Shown one piece after another: positions 9,004-18,064 of a stretch of 64,000 nucleotides of DNA. Position 1 is the first letter of the stretch, and each line of letters starts with the position of its first letter. The DNA lies in the NCBI GenBank assembly GCA_905197955.1, contig CAJKAR010000016.1, forward strand, positions 27,571 through 91,570, given 5' to 3'. This stretch comes from an uncultured Lentisphaeria bacterium (GTDB taxonomy: Bacteria > Verrucomicrobiota > Lentisphaeria > Victivallales > UBA1829). The notes under the pieces are model-generated. The model was not told the DNA's origin and did not search any database. It saw only the letters and a list, made by a program, of their open reading frames with translations. Both the position numbers and the translations under genes were made by a program.

Positions 9004-10053
9004 ATGAAAGAAGAACATCATTATAAAGACAAAGCCTACATGGAGGTCCTGCGGAAACTGCGGAACCTGATCGCGACGGAGTACAGGAACGGAGGCCGTC
9101 TGCCGCCAAGCCGCGAAATGTGCGAAAGGTTCGGAGTCTGTCTGCCCACCTACGGAAAAGCAATCGAACGCCTCCGCATCGACGGCTCCGTCTACCGGAA
9201 CAGCAACAAGGGAATCTTCGTCCCCCCCTACTCCGAACGGATGCACAAGGTCGGACTGGTCATCGGCGACGGTCGGGAATCCCCCTTCCTGGATTTTCAG
9301 GAAGAACTGAGCGTTCTTCTCCGGGAGCTGAAACAGGCACGCTTCCACGCACAGCTCATTCAGGCGGGAACTCCGGCTCTTCTTCCCCGAAAGGCTCTGT
9401 TCCATGGAGTGGACAGCCTCATCTGGCAGCTCAACGGAAGTGCGGCCGCTCCTGTGATCGAGCAGATCCTGCGGGAAAATCCCTTTCCTCTCATCCTGAC
9501 CAATTCCAGAGATCCCGCGGAAGAGAGCATTCTCCCGCTGTTCCAGTACAACTGCATCCATCACGACTATCCGTACACCGGACGGAAACGGGCGGAAATC
9601 CTGCTGGAACGCGGACACCGGGAGATCGCCTATGCCGGCTCCGACTGGTTCGCGGAATACACGCAGTTTGCTCCGGCGATCCGCGAGGCAGGCGGCAGAC
9701 TTCACAGGGAACAGCCCCTGTATACGGAAAAACAGATTCGCGACAATCTGGCGGAGACCATCCGGAAACATCATGTCACCGGCGTCTATTCCGAAGGGGG
9801 GATCCACAACATGCGCGCCGTGTTCGAAGTGATCTCCGGACTCCCCGAAAAGGTACGTCCGGAACTGCTTGTCACAAATTTTGAAAAAGTACCGGATCTT
9901 CTCCGGCAATACCCGGCAGTCCGCTGCATCGGCAAATGCGCCCACTCCTCCGAGGCGATCCCGAAAACGGCAGCTCAGATGCTGAGCGATCATCTGGAAT
10001 CCGGCATTCCCCTCCATTCCGTCGCGCTGAAGGATTTTGTTTTCCTGCCGTGA
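9004..10053 (+). CDS. GntR-family transcriptional regulator with LacI-type ligand-binding domain
   Basis: 349 aa. An N-terminal winged helix-turn-helix (residues ~12-75, LRNLIATEYRNGGRLPPSREMCERFGV...YGKAIERLRIDGSVYR) of the GntR class is followed by a periplasmic-binding-protein-like sensor (~80-349, HKVGLVIGDGRESPF...). This architecture resembles AraR-type sugar regulators. It is divergent from the export operon and just upstream of aroA, from which it is separated by 120 bp. The start has no ribosome-binding site. The effector is unknown; a sugar is likely for the family. Confidence 0.85.
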   Translation: MKEEHHYKDKAYMEVLRKLRNLIATEYRNGGRLPPSREMCERFGVCLPTYGKAIERLRIDGSVYRNSNKGIFVPPYSERMHKVGLVIGDGRESPFLDFQEELSVLLRELKQARFHAQLIQAGTPALLPRKALFHGVDSLIWQLNGSAAAPVIEQILRENPFPLILTNSRDPAEESILPLFQYNCIHHDYPYTGRKRAEILLERGHREIAYAGSDWFAEYTQFAPAIREAGGRLHREQPLYTEKQIRDNLAETIRKHHVTGVYSEGGIHNMRAVFEVISGLPEKVRPELLVTNFEKVPDLLRQYPAVRCIGKCAHSSEAIPKTAAQMLSDHLESGIPLHSVALKDFVFLP

Positions 10054-10173
10054 CACTTTTCCTGCAAAGAAATCTCCGGAAGAAATGTGATTTTTCCCGA
10101 AATCATGTTATATTATGTCCCCGTTCGGAAAGAAAACTCGGATTCGGATTCAACGGAAGGATGATGGAAAAAG

Positions 10174-11445
10174 ATGAATCTGGTGGTCACCAAAAAATCT
10201 CTCGGGGGAACGATTGCCGTTCCCGGTTCCAAGTCGCACACCATCCGTGCGGTCGCATTTGCCATGATGGCGAATGGGATCTCGCGCATTCACTCGCCAC
10301 TGATCTCGGAGGATACGCTGGCGGCAGTCCGCGCGGCGGAAAGCTTCGGAGCGATCGTCGAGCGCGGAGATGATTCGGTCTGGTCCGTCACAGGACACGG
10401 AGGAGCCTTCCGGAACCCGGGAACCGTCATTGACATGGCAAACTCCGGAACCTCTGTCAAAATCTTCGGCGGACTCGCCGCGCTCTGTGATTTTCCAGTC
10501 ACCTTCGATGGAGACGCCTCCCTGCGCTCCCGTCCCATGGGACACCTGCTCTCCGCTCTCGAACGGCTGGGAGTCAAAACCGACTCCCGCGCTGGCAAAT
10601 GCCCGTTCACCGTTCAGGGCCCCATGCGCGGAACGGAAACGGAAGTCAACAGCGAATCGTCCCAGTATGTCACTGCGCTTCTGATGTCCACGCCCTTCGC
10701 CGGACAGGATACCATCATTCATGTGGTGAATCTCAACGAGCGCCCCTACATCGAAATCACCCTCGGCTGGCTCGACAAACTGAATCTGAAATACCGGAAA
10801 AGCGCGGATTTCTCCCGCTTCGACATTCCGGGAAATCAGGTCTGCCAGCCGTTCGACCTGACCATCCCGGCCGATTTCTCCACGGCGACCTTTCCGCTGG
10901 TCGCGGCGGCGGTCACGCAGTCGGAACTGGCGATTCAGAACCTCGATTTCAGCGATGAACAGGGAGACAAGGCAGTCTTCGCCCTGCTGGAAAAAATGGG
11001 GGTGGAAATTCTCCGCAACGGCAGCACCACGCTCATCCGCCCGCATGGAAGACTGCATGGAGCCGATCTTGATTTGAATGCAACGCCCGATGCCCTTCCG
11101 GCCATCGCCGTAGCAGCGGCGGCGGCAGAAGGAACCACCATCATCCGAAACGTCGCCCAGGCGCGGATCAAGGAGACCGACCGAATCGCCTGCATGACTC
11201 GCGAACTGCGCAAAATGGGAATTTCCGTTGAAGAACATCCCGACGGCATGACCATCACAGGCGGACAGCTCTCCGGGACAGCGGTCAACAGCTACAAGGA
11301 CCATCGGATCGCTATGGCGCTTGCCGTCGCCGGGCTCGCCGCGGAAGGGGAAACCATCATCCGCGACGCCGAATGCGTTGCCGTCACCTATCCGAAGTTC
11401 ATCGAAGACTTCAACAGACTCGGCGCCGAGTTCCGCTGTTTCTGA
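10174..11445 (+). CDS. aroA: 3-phosphoshikimate 1-carboxyvinyltransferase (EPSP synthase)
   Basis: 423 aa, full length. It transfers enolpyruvate from PEP to shikimate-3-phosphate, the sixth step of the shikimate pathway to aromatic amino acids. Family motifs are present: GSKSHTIR near the N-terminus, MANSGTSVK (the PEP/glyphosate-binding loop, usually NAGTAMR or NSGTTLR), SRPM, SSQYVTALLM, KETDRI and YKDHRIAMA. The Val-Lys in the loop is a variant of the usual Ala-Met-Arg or Thr-hydrophobic-Arg, and its effect is not known. No other aro gene is adjacent, and a strong terminator follows. Confidence 0.95.
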   Translation: MNLVVTKKSLGGTIAVPGSKSHTIRAVAFAMMANGISRIHSPLISEDTLAAVRAAESFGAIVERGDDSVWSVTGHGGAFRNPGTVIDMANSGTSVKIFGGLAALCDFPVTFDGDASLRSRPMGHLLSALERLGVKTDSRAGKCPFTVQGPMRGTETEVNSESSQYVTALLMSTPFAGQDTIIHVVNLNERPYIEITLGWLDKLNLKYRKSADFSRFDIPGNQVCQPFDLTIPADFSTATFPLVAAAVTQSELAIQNLDFSDEQGDKAVFALLEKMGVEILRNGSTTLIRPHGRLHGADLDLNATPDALPAIAVAAAAAEGTTIIRNVAQARIKETDRIACMTRELRKMGISVEEHPDGMTITGGQLSGTAVNSYKDHRIAMALAVAGLAAEGETIIRDAECVAVTYPKFIEDFNRLGAEFRCF

Positions 11446-11476
11446 TTTTTTCCCAGCTCCCCCTTTCCACCCATCC

Positions 11477-11513
11477 CGCCGGTTTCCTCAATGAAAGGAA
11501 ACCGGCGTTTTTT
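11477..11513 (+). terminator. Rho-independent terminator of aroA
   Basis: CGCCGGTTTCC (11477-11487) pairs perfectly with GGAAACCGGCG (11497-11507), followed by six T. Confidence 0.92.
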
Positions 11514-11541
11514 CTTTGTTCTCCGCAAAATTCATTTGTTC

Positions 11542-11570
11542 CTGACAATCGGCTCATCAAAAATTAACAT
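11542..11570 (+). promoter_or_regulatory. Promoter of the tandem secretin-like genes
   Basis: CTGACA (11542-11547), a 17-bp spacer and TAACAT (11565-11570), ~70 bp before the ATG at 11642. Confidence 0.45.
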
Positions 11571-11641
11571 CCGGCCGGTACAGTATGGACAGGCAGGCGA
11601 AACAAGCTCGCCGCCGCAATCAAACAAAATCAGGAGAACGT

Positions 11642-13168
11642 ATGAACAAGGCATTGAGAACGGCAGGACTCGCCGCACTCTGCGCTGGCGGATTCACCTC
11701 CGCAATGGCATTCGATCCGGCGACTCAGGCAAAAGGAACCGCTCCGGAAAAAACACAGAAAATCAGGTTCATCGAAGACGACGCCCAGGATTACATGGTC
11801 ACCAAGGTCTACAACATCAAGCACATGAAGGCGAATGATCTGGTGCCGTTCGTCCTCGGCGCGGTCATGAGATACTCCACGAACTCCAAAGTGGACCGGA
11901 TCAACTATGCGGCAGCCGGACAGCAGTGGATCGTCGTCACCACACCCGTCGCCATGATGCCGTATGTGGACGACATGATCGCCAAAATGGACCGCCCCAG
12001 CAAAATCAAAGATGTCAACGGCTCGCCGCTCAAGGGAACAGGAATCACCCGCTACGTCTACAGCCCGAAATGGCGCTCCTCGCAGGATATGGTCACACTG
12101 ATGGTCAAAACCGGAATCCCCGCCGACGCATCCGGCTATGATTACGATACCGATTCCGTTGACTCCGATTCCATTAAATACGATGGACGAATCGTCTACG
12201 ATTCCGCCTCGAACCTCATCTACTGGAAGGATTCCCCGAACAAAAGCGCCGACCTTCTGAAATATCTCACCTGGCTCGACCGCCCCGTTCCGCAGGTTGC
12301 CGTCCGGTTCAAGCTCTATGAAGTGCGCGACAGCGACCTCACCGACATCGGAATCGACTACGCCGCCTGGAAAAACGGTCCCGGACTCGAAATCGCCGGA
12401 TTCGGCGCCGATCTCTTCAGCGGCCGCTGGAACGAAACCGTGCAGGTGGCGCAGCTTGCAAATGAACTGATGCCCTTCATCAACGACAGCATGTCGTGGG
12501 GATACGGCTCCATGTTCTTTGCTCCCGCGTTCGATATGAGCTTCCTCCGTCTCCTTCAGCAGAACGGAAAGGCGCGAGAAGTCTCCACAGTCACCCTCAC
12601 GCTGCGGAACAACGGCACGGCGGAAACGACCTTCACGCCCGATTACCAGAACATCGTCAAAAAAGAAAACGACAAAACCTATGTCGAAAGCTCCGGCACC
12701 TCCTCTCTGACCTTGAAAATCACCTCCCCGACCATCTGTTTCGATGGAATTCAGCCGGATCGGAAAACCGGTCTTCTTCCCTTCACGGAAGCCGATTATC
12801 AGAACAAGTTCTCCGGAGTCTTCGACTTCCAGTACACCCTGACCAACACCTCCGTCGTCGAACGGAACAACTACGGCAGCGAGCTCACGGAATCCACCGA
12901 TCTCTCCGGCTACGGCACCATCAAGATCAAACAGGAAAGTTTCCTTGCCGGCTGGACCCGGACCATGGATGTCGAACAGACCATCGGCGTTCCGTTCCTC
13001 TGCGAACTGCCCGTCCTGAAATACATCTTCGGCACGACGACCCGCAACAAGGAACAGACCCACTTCTTCCTCACCGCGGAAGCGGAATTCGTCCATCCGG
13101 ATGCCGACATCTCCCGGATCTCCGGCAAGCTGACCAACATCGCCGATCTCGTCACCGCGGAAAAGTAA
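11642..13168 (+). CDS. Secretin-like exported protein (first of a tandem pair)
   Basis: 508 aa from ATG 11642 with AGGAGAACGT in front. A signal peptide of ~23 residues (ALRTAGLAALCAGGFTSAMA) is followed by an N-domain-like part (VTKVYNIKHMKANDLVPFVLGAV) and a diverged secretin region: VAVRFKLYEVRDSDLTDIGIDYAAWKN, then near the C-terminus TRTMDVEQTIGVPFLCELPVLKYIFGTTT and a final beta strand. The VPFLCELPVLKYIFG segment corresponds to the secretin end motif (PxLxxIPxLGxLF). The next gene is a paralogue with the same landmarks, 23 bp downstream. No assembly ATPase or platform protein is nearby. It may form its own outer-membrane pore or a hetero-oligomer with its neighbour; the function is unknown. 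Confidence 0.65.
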   Translation: MNKALRTAGLAALCAGGFTSAMAFDPATQAKGTAPEKTQKIRFIEDDAQDYMVTKVYNIKHMKANDLVPFVLGAVMRYSTNSKVDRINYAAAGQQWIVVTTPVAMMPYVDDMIAKMDRPSKIKDVNGSPLKGTGITRYVYSPKWRSSQDMVTLMVKTGIPADASGYDYDTDSVDSDSIKYDGRIVYDSASNLIYWKDSPNKSADLLKYLTWLDRPVPQVAVRFKLYEVRDSDLTDIGIDYAAWKNGPGLEIAGFGADLFSGRWNETVQVAQLANELMPFINDSMSWGYGSMFFAPAFDMSFLRLLQQNGKAREVSTVTLTLRNNGTAETTFTPDYQNIVKKENDKTYVESSGTSSLTLKITSPTICFDGIQPDRKTGLLPFTEADYQNKFSGVFDFQYTLTNTSVVERNNYGSELTESTDLSGYGTIKIKQESFLAGWTRTMDVEQTIGVPFLCELPVLKYIFGTTTRNKEQTHFFLTAEAEFVHPDADISRISGKLTNIADLVTAEK

Positions 13169-13191
13169 GTAAATTCTGAAAGGATCTTTTC

Positions 13192-15084
13192 ATGAGAAAC
13201 CATCTGAAAAAAGCGCTTCTCGGCGCAGTCGCATGCACCGCCGCGGGAGCCATTGCAAACGCAAACGAACTGCCTACGGGAAATCTGAATCCCGCCTATT
13301 TTCCATCGAATGTCCAGGCCCAGCTCCAGGTCGGAGTCAAGCCGGGAACGGAAGCGGTCCACTTCATCCGCGACACATCGGATTCGAAAATCATCACAAA
13401 GACCTATGTCCTCAAGAACGCCGATCCCTATGAGATCCGTCCGTATCTCCGGAACATGGTCCAGAGCATGCGCACAAACTACAACGTCTTCAACGGCGAT
13501 CAGAACAAGGCGCTCTCCGCAAACCCGATGAATTTCATGACCATGTCCAGTCCGGTGGATTTCTCCCGGTACTACAATCAGTATCTCCGCGCGCCAGCCG
13601 GGGTCGAATGCATGGTCTTCATGGACGGCACCGCCCTGCTCATCATCTCCGCGGAGGAATACCGCTTCAAGGACAACACAAACGGCATGGGCATTGATTC
13701 CATTGTTGCAAAGCTCGATGCGAAAGGAATCAAAAACTCTTCGGGACAGCCGAAATATGTCTACTTCCCGAAAAACCGTCCGGCGTCAGAACTGGAAAAG
13801 ATGGTGAAGGCGGTCGGAGCCAATCTCTCCAACGATACCGTCGAACTCATCGGCGGAAAGGACAAGTTCCGCACTGACAAGGACCTCAACGTCATCTTTT
13901 TCAACACGGCCCTCTACTCGAAAAAGAACATTGAATCCATGCTGAAACTCTACGACGTACCCCATCCGCAGGTCCGCATCAAATACACGGTCTACGAACT
14001 GATGGCGGAAAACGACGGAAAAATCGGTGCCGATTTCCAGGCATGGAAAAACAACGAAGGAGCCAATTTCTTCTCCATGGGCGGCACCTTCCGCGACAAC
14101 TGGTCCTCCACCTACGCAGGCGGAATGGTCCGGAACGGCAAGAGCAACAACGCGCAGTTCATCAACTTCAACCCGAAGTGGAACACCCGTTATCTTGACT
14201 TCCTTGTCTCGAAAAACAAAGCGAAAGTCGCCGTCTCCGGCGAACTCCGCGCCAGAAGCAACGAGACCACCCATGTCACCCGCAACACCGGACTCTTTGT
14301 CATCGAAGCAACGGAAAACACCGACTCCGCTACTAAGATCTCCTCCGGATATGTCAAAGACGGCTCCGCTCTGGAAATCACCAGCGAAAACGGCTACAAG
14401 GTCACGCCGAACGGTCCGTTCGCAGTCGTGAAAATCCAGACGCCTTCCACCACAACCTATGATCTTCAGGGAGTCAACGGAACCACCTTCACGATCGCCG
14501 GTTACAGCAAAACCTACAAGACCGTCGAAGGAGCGAACATCAAGGATGATTCCAGCATCACGTTCCATCTAAACGCCCCCGCCGATCCGGGCCGCGGAAA
14601 CACGATCAATACGAAAATCGCCGATGGTTTCAACTTTGACATGCAGCTCACCCCCTCTGTCACCGCCAAAGCCACCATGCTGGAAGTTACGGTCAACACG
14701 ACCTCTCTTCTCGGCTACGCCTCGAACGGCAACCCGCGGCTGGTCACAAACAATACGACCAATCAGATCATGATCGGCAATGAAGCGAAGAACCGGTTTG
14801 TCATCGGCGGCATCACCAGAAGCGAAGTGGTCCGCTCCTCCACCGGAATTCCACTGCTGAAGGATCTTCCGGTTCTCGGATGGCTCTTCTCGACGGAAAG
14901 CGAATCCACGAAGAATTCGCAGCTGGTCATCGTAGCCGAATGCGAGCTGGTCACTCCCGCGACCGCCATTCCGAAGAGCATCGAAGGAGACATCATCTCC
15001 GTGGAAACAGCAACGGCGAAAAACACAAAGGGCGAATTCAACGCCTACGGATACCGTCAGTTCGGACTCGACTCCGAACGCTGA
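13192..15084 (+). CDS. Secretin-like exported protein (second of a tandem pair)
   Basis: 630 aa from ATG 13192, with GAAAGGA upstream. A signal peptide (ALLGAVACTAAGAIANA), KTYVLKNADPYEIRPYLRNMVQ as N-domain, VRIKYTVYELMAENDGKIGADFQAWKN matching the neighbour's equivalent segment, a ~150-residue Ser/Thr/Asn-rich insertion, and a secretin-type C-terminus (RFVIGGITRSEVVRSSTGIPLLKDLPVLGWLFSTES). It is more secretin-like at its end than the first paralogue. It is co-transcribed with it and ends at a terminator. The duplication with divergence suggests two distinct subunits of one outer-membrane structure, which is inference. Confidence 0.68.
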   Translation: MRNHLKKALLGAVACTAAGAIANANELPTGNLNPAYFPSNVQAQLQVGVKPGTEAVHFIRDTSDSKIITKTYVLKNADPYEIRPYLRNMVQSMRTNYNVFNGDQNKALSANPMNFMTMSSPVDFSRYYNQYLRAPAGVECMVFMDGTALLIISAEEYRFKDNTNGMGIDSIVAKLDAKGIKNSSGQPKYVYFPKNRPASELEKMVKAVGANLSNDTVELIGGKDKFRTDKDLNVIFFNTALYSKKNIESMLKLYDVPHPQVRIKYTVYELMAENDGKIGADFQAWKNNEGANFFSMGGTFRDNWSSTYAGGMVRNGKSNNAQFINFNPKWNTRYLDFLVSKNKAKVAVSGELRARSNETTHVTRNTGLFVIEATENTDSATKISSGYVKDGSALEITSENGYKVTPNGPFAVVKIQTPSTTTYDLQGVNGTTFTIAGYSKTYKTVEGANIKDDSSITFHLNAPADPGRGNTINTKIADGFNFDMQLTPSVTAKATMLEVTVNTTSLLGYASNGNPRLVTNNTTNQIMIGNEAKNRFVIGGITRSEVVRSSTGIPLLKDLPVLGWLFSTESESTKNSQLVIVAECELVTPATAIPKSIEGDIISVETATAKNTKGEFNAYGYRQFGLDSER

Positions 15085-15117
15085 TCACTCCATCGGCAAA
15101 AGACATCCTATTCACAG

Positions 15118-15149
15118 CGCACCCGCGGAAAACCTCCCGGGTGCGTTTT
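15118..15149 (+). terminator. Terminator after the tandem secretin-like genes
   Basis: CGCACCCG (15118-15125) pairs with CGGGTGCG (15138-15145), followed by TTTT. Confidence 0.8.
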
Positions 15150-15170
15150 CATTTGGATTCTCTCCGCTAT

Positions 15171-15199
15171 TTGAATTTATCCTTTTTCCGGGATATATT
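15171..15199 (+). promoter_or_regulatory. Promoter of the plus-strand polysaccharide arm
   Basis: TTGAAT (15171-15176), a 17-bp spacer and TATATT (15194-15199), 40 bp before ATG 15240. Confidence 0.6.
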
Positions 15200-15239
15200 A
15201 TCATTTTCATATCATGAAATCTTCATCGGGGAAAACTGT

Positions 15240-16811
15240 ATGCAAAGCATTACAAAACTCTTTCAACAATTCGAGCAGAAATATTTGACGACCCGGAACA
15301 TTCTGTTCTTTTCAACCCTCTGCGGAATTCTTTTCACACTGCTTCACATGCTCTTTCTGAATGAAACCTATCGTGATGTGGGCAACTGCTACGCGACCTT
15401 CAGCCGGATTTTTGCGGAAGGAGGATACCGGGAAGGACTGAATCCGGGACTTCCGATTCTTCAAATTCTGATGGCGGGAAGCCTCTCGGCGCTGACAGGA
15501 CTGGAGGCGTTCCGGGCGCTCATTCTGGTAAACGGAATCTTCTATGTCGGATTGATCGCTCCGCTGTACTGGTTTCTGAAACGGTTTGTTCCCCCGAAAC
15601 TTGCAGCATGGGGGGTGCTTGCCTACATCTTTGCGCCGAAAATCATCCGCTTCAGCCTGAGCGGACTGCCGGAACCGGCCCGGAATTTCTTTCTGGTGCT
15701 TTCCGTACTCCTTGTTTTTTCCATTTTCGACAGGCCGAAATTTTACAAGACGGTTCTGCTGGGACTGGCTCTGGCCGGATTCACCCTCTCCCGTTCAGAA
15801 GGAATTCTGATCAGCATCATGATGCTCGGAACGATGTTTCTCTTCCAGCTTTTTCCCGCAGAAAAACAGGATTGGCTCAAAGCGCTCCGGACGGCCCTGC
15901 TCTGTTCGTGTTCCGCCTTCGTATTTTTCCTTCTGTTTCTTGCACCCAGAATGTACCTGAACTATCAGACGACGGGCTATCCCACACCGGATTCCCGGCT
16001 CGATGGCTCTATTCAGAAATATCTGACGCCGTCGCGCCCGCTCTGGAGCCTGGAGGAAAAGGGAAAACGATTCACCGAACTTTCCTCCGAACGCCCGCAA
16101 AAACCTTTTTCCATCGTCAAACAGACGACATTGCAGTTCAAACAGCTCTCCCGCGGCGCCTATGAACTCTATCTGGTGTTTCTGGCTCTGGGACTGCTCA
16201 GCGCATGGTTTGCCGTCTGGATCCGGAAGACCATTCTGCCGGAATGGGCTCCTGTCGCCCGGCCACAGGGCCACGGCAGGGAATATCTGTATCTTCTTCT
16301 GGTGGTCATCATGCATATGGCCGTATATTTCCCGCTTCAGACCTCCTACCGGTATTTTACGTTTGCAATCCCGATTTTCATGCCGCTGACTCTCGGAGGA
16401 CTCAAATTTGTCTGGGATCTGGGGGAAAGATTCAAACTCCAGCCGATCCTTGCCGTCGCGATCCTCGCTGTAACAGCGGCTCAGATCATAAACGGATTTG
16501 CATCCCTGACCGATCAGAAAATAAAATACCGTATCGCGGGAGAATGGATTCGGCAGAATCTGGGAACTCCTGGAAAAAAACTGAAAATTCTCAGTTACCA
16601 CGGCTATGTTGTTTACTGGATCAATGGAAAAATCGTTAATCCTTATTACGGAGGCCCCATCACAAAACCCGAATACGCATCGGATTTTGATATTGCCATC
16701 GCAGAACCGGATAATCTGCCTGTTCTGGAAGTTCTCAGAAGCAGAAAGGATGTTGTCGAACTCGACCATCCGCATCGGAAAACCGTTGCCGTATTCCGGA
16801 AACGGAACTGA
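15240..16811 (+). CDS. Membrane glycosyltransferase, GT39/ArnT-like
   Basis: 523 aa from ATG 15240, placed 40 bp after a good promoter; the frame is open upstream but lies inside the preceding gene and terminator. About eleven hydrophobic segments are interspersed with an early acidic-aromatic luminal loop (LNETYRDVGNCYATFSRIF), the topology of polyprenyl-phosphate-sugar-dependent transferases (PMT/ArnT, GT-C fold). The enzyme would move a sugar from a lipid carrier to a glycan or lipid acceptor outside the inner membrane. It precedes a DPM1-like synthase, which could supply the lipid-linked donor. The acceptor is unknown. Confidence 0.75.
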   Translation: MQSITKLFQQFEQKYLTTRNILFFSTLCGILFTLLHMLFLNETYRDVGNCYATFSRIFAEGGYREGLNPGLPILQILMAGSLSALTGLEAFRALILVNGIFYVGLIAPLYWFLKRFVPPKLAAWGVLAYIFAPKIIRFSLSGLPEPARNFFLVLSVLLVFSIFDRPKFYKTVLLGLALAGFTLSRSEGILISIMMLGTMFLFQLFPAEKQDWLKALRTALLCSCSAFVFFLLFLAPRMYLNYQTTGYPTPDSRLDGSIQKYLTPSRPLWSLEEKGKRFTELSSERPQKPFSIVKQTTLQFKQLSRGAYELYLVFLALGLLSAWFAVWIRKTILPEWAPVARPQGHGREYLYLLLVVIMHMAVYFPLQTSYRYFTFAIPIFMPLTLGGLKFVWDLGERFKLQPILAVAILAVTAAQIINGFASLTDQKIKYRIAGEWIRQNLGTPGKKLKILSYHGYVVYWINGKIVNPYYGGPITKPEYASDFDIAIAEPDNLPVLEVLRSRKDVVELDHPHRKTVAVFRKRN

Positions 16812-16906
16812 ACAATTCCCATGCCGCCGTTCCGGTCAGCAGGAGCTCTTTCCACGGCCGGAAACACGAAAGAGCGCTTTTTATGAACCCGATCCGGCAG
16901 GATGGA

Positions 16907-16934
16907 TTGTATTTCCGGAAAAAAGGATTACATT
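16907..16934 (+). promoter_or_regulatory. Possible promoter before the DPM-like gene
   Basis: TTGTAT (16907-16912), 16 bp and TACATT (16929-16934), 40 bp before ATG 16974. Confidence 0.4.
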
Positions 16935-16973
16935 ACAATAATAATTTGCAGGCAGAATCAACCCCGGTACCGT

Positions 16974-17711
16974 ATGAAGAAAAACAGTTCAGAAACAATC
17001 TGCATTATCATTCCCTGCCATAACGAAGCGCAGTGCATAGAATCCGTCCTGCAGAACCTGAGAAAATACATGCCGGATGCGCATTATGTTTTCGTAAACG
17101 ACGCATCCACCGACCGGACAGAACAGATCCTCCGGGATCATGCAGATGACAAAGTCACCATATTGAGCCTGCCGGTAAATCTGGGAATCGGCGGAGCCGT
17201 GCAGACCGGACTGCTCTACGCCTGGAGAAACGGATTTGATTACGCGGTGAAATTCGATGGCGACGGACAGCATCTGGCCCAGGAAATCGCCCCTCTTCTG
17301 GAACCGGTCCGGAACGGAGAAGCGGATCTTGCCATCGGGTCCCGATTTCTGACGAACAACTCCGGGTTCAAATCGACCTTTATGCGGCGTCTCGGCATCC
17401 GGATCTTCCGTTTTCTGAGCCGCCTTCTGACCGGGCAGACAATCACCGACAACACCTCCGGGTTCCGCGCCTACGGCAAACGGGCTCTGGAGTTTGCCGC
17501 ACAAAACTATCCGGCTTTCGATTATCCCGAACCGGAAGAGGTCATTCTCTTTCTTCATAACCATTACCGGGTCCGGGAGGTTCCCGCAGCCATGGCGGAG
17601 CGCAAAGGCGGAAAATCCTCCATCAATTTCATCAAAGCGGTGTATTATATGATTAAAGTGGTCTTTTCCGTTGTCATGGCGGCGATCCGTCCCAGAATAG
17701 AAAGCAGGTAG
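16974..17711 (+). CDS. GT2 glycosyltransferase, dolichyl/polyprenyl-phosphate mannose synthase-like
   Basis: 245 aa from ATG 16974. A GT-A fold: IIIPCHNEAQCIESVLQNL, FVNDASTDRTEQIL, the metal site FDGDGQ and the QxxEI segment. Without C-terminal membrane helices it resembles the soluble DPM1 class that charges polyprenyl phosphate with mannose or a similar sugar. It sits between a GT39-like acceptor transferase and a DUF2304 membrane protein, the usual companion of DPM-like synthases, so the three probably act as one lipid-linked sugar module. Confidence 0.88.
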   Translation: MKKNSSETICIIIPCHNEAQCIESVLQNLRKYMPDAHYVFVNDASTDRTEQILRDHADDKVTILSLPVNLGIGGAVQTGLLYAWRNGFDYAVKFDGDGQHLAQEIAPLLEPVRNGEADLAIGSRFLTNNSGFKSTFMRRLGIRIFRFLSRLLTGQTITDNTSGFRAYGKRALEFAAQNYPAFDYPEPEEVILFLHNHYRVREVPAAMAERKGGKSSINFIKAVYYMIKVVFSVVMAAIRPRIESR

Positions 17712-17716
17712 CGATT

Positions 17717-18064
17717 ATGTTTGCAATGGTTCAATGGTACTCTTTGCTGGGGAGTCTTCTGTTTCTGATAATTGTGCTCGATGCGGTTAGACGCCAGAGA
17801 CTGCGCGAAGCCTATGCGCTGGTATGGCTTTTCATCACAGGCTGCATGATTGTAGTCTCCCTCTGGACCAATGTGCTGAGACTGATCTCCCAGATTCTCG
17901 GCATTGCCTATCCGCCGGCGACACTCTTTCTGATCCTGACGGTCGGCATCCTGCTGCTGCTCTTCCAATACTCCATTGTCATCTCCCTGCACAATGAAAA
18001 ACTGAAAAAGCTTTCGCAGGAAATCGCTCTCCTCAAAGAAAAACTGGAACAGAAAGACAAATGA
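17717..18064 (+). CDS. DUF2304 small membrane protein
   Basis: 115 aa with three hydrophobic helices (residues ~5-22, 35-55 and 65-90) and a basic, coiled C-terminus (NEKLKKLSQEIALLKEKLEQK). The pattern REAYALVWLFITG is typical of DUF2304, found next to DPM-like GT2 genes in polysaccharide loci. The stop overlaps the next start by four bases. The role is unknown; membrane anchoring of the GT2 is a guess. Confidence 0.8.
   Translation: MFAMVQWYSLLGSLLFLIIVLDAVRRQRLREAYALVWLFITGCMIVVSLWTNVLRLISQILGIAYPPATLFLILTVGILLLLFQYSIVISLHNEKLKKLSQEIALLKEKLEQKDK

Noticed and set aside
10150..11304. 384-codon open frame antisense to aroA
   Set aside because: Shadow of a certain gene.
11630..13096. 488-codon open frame antisense to the first secretin-like gene
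   Set aside because: The plus-strand product has a signal peptide, ribosome site and paralogue; the antisense frame has none.
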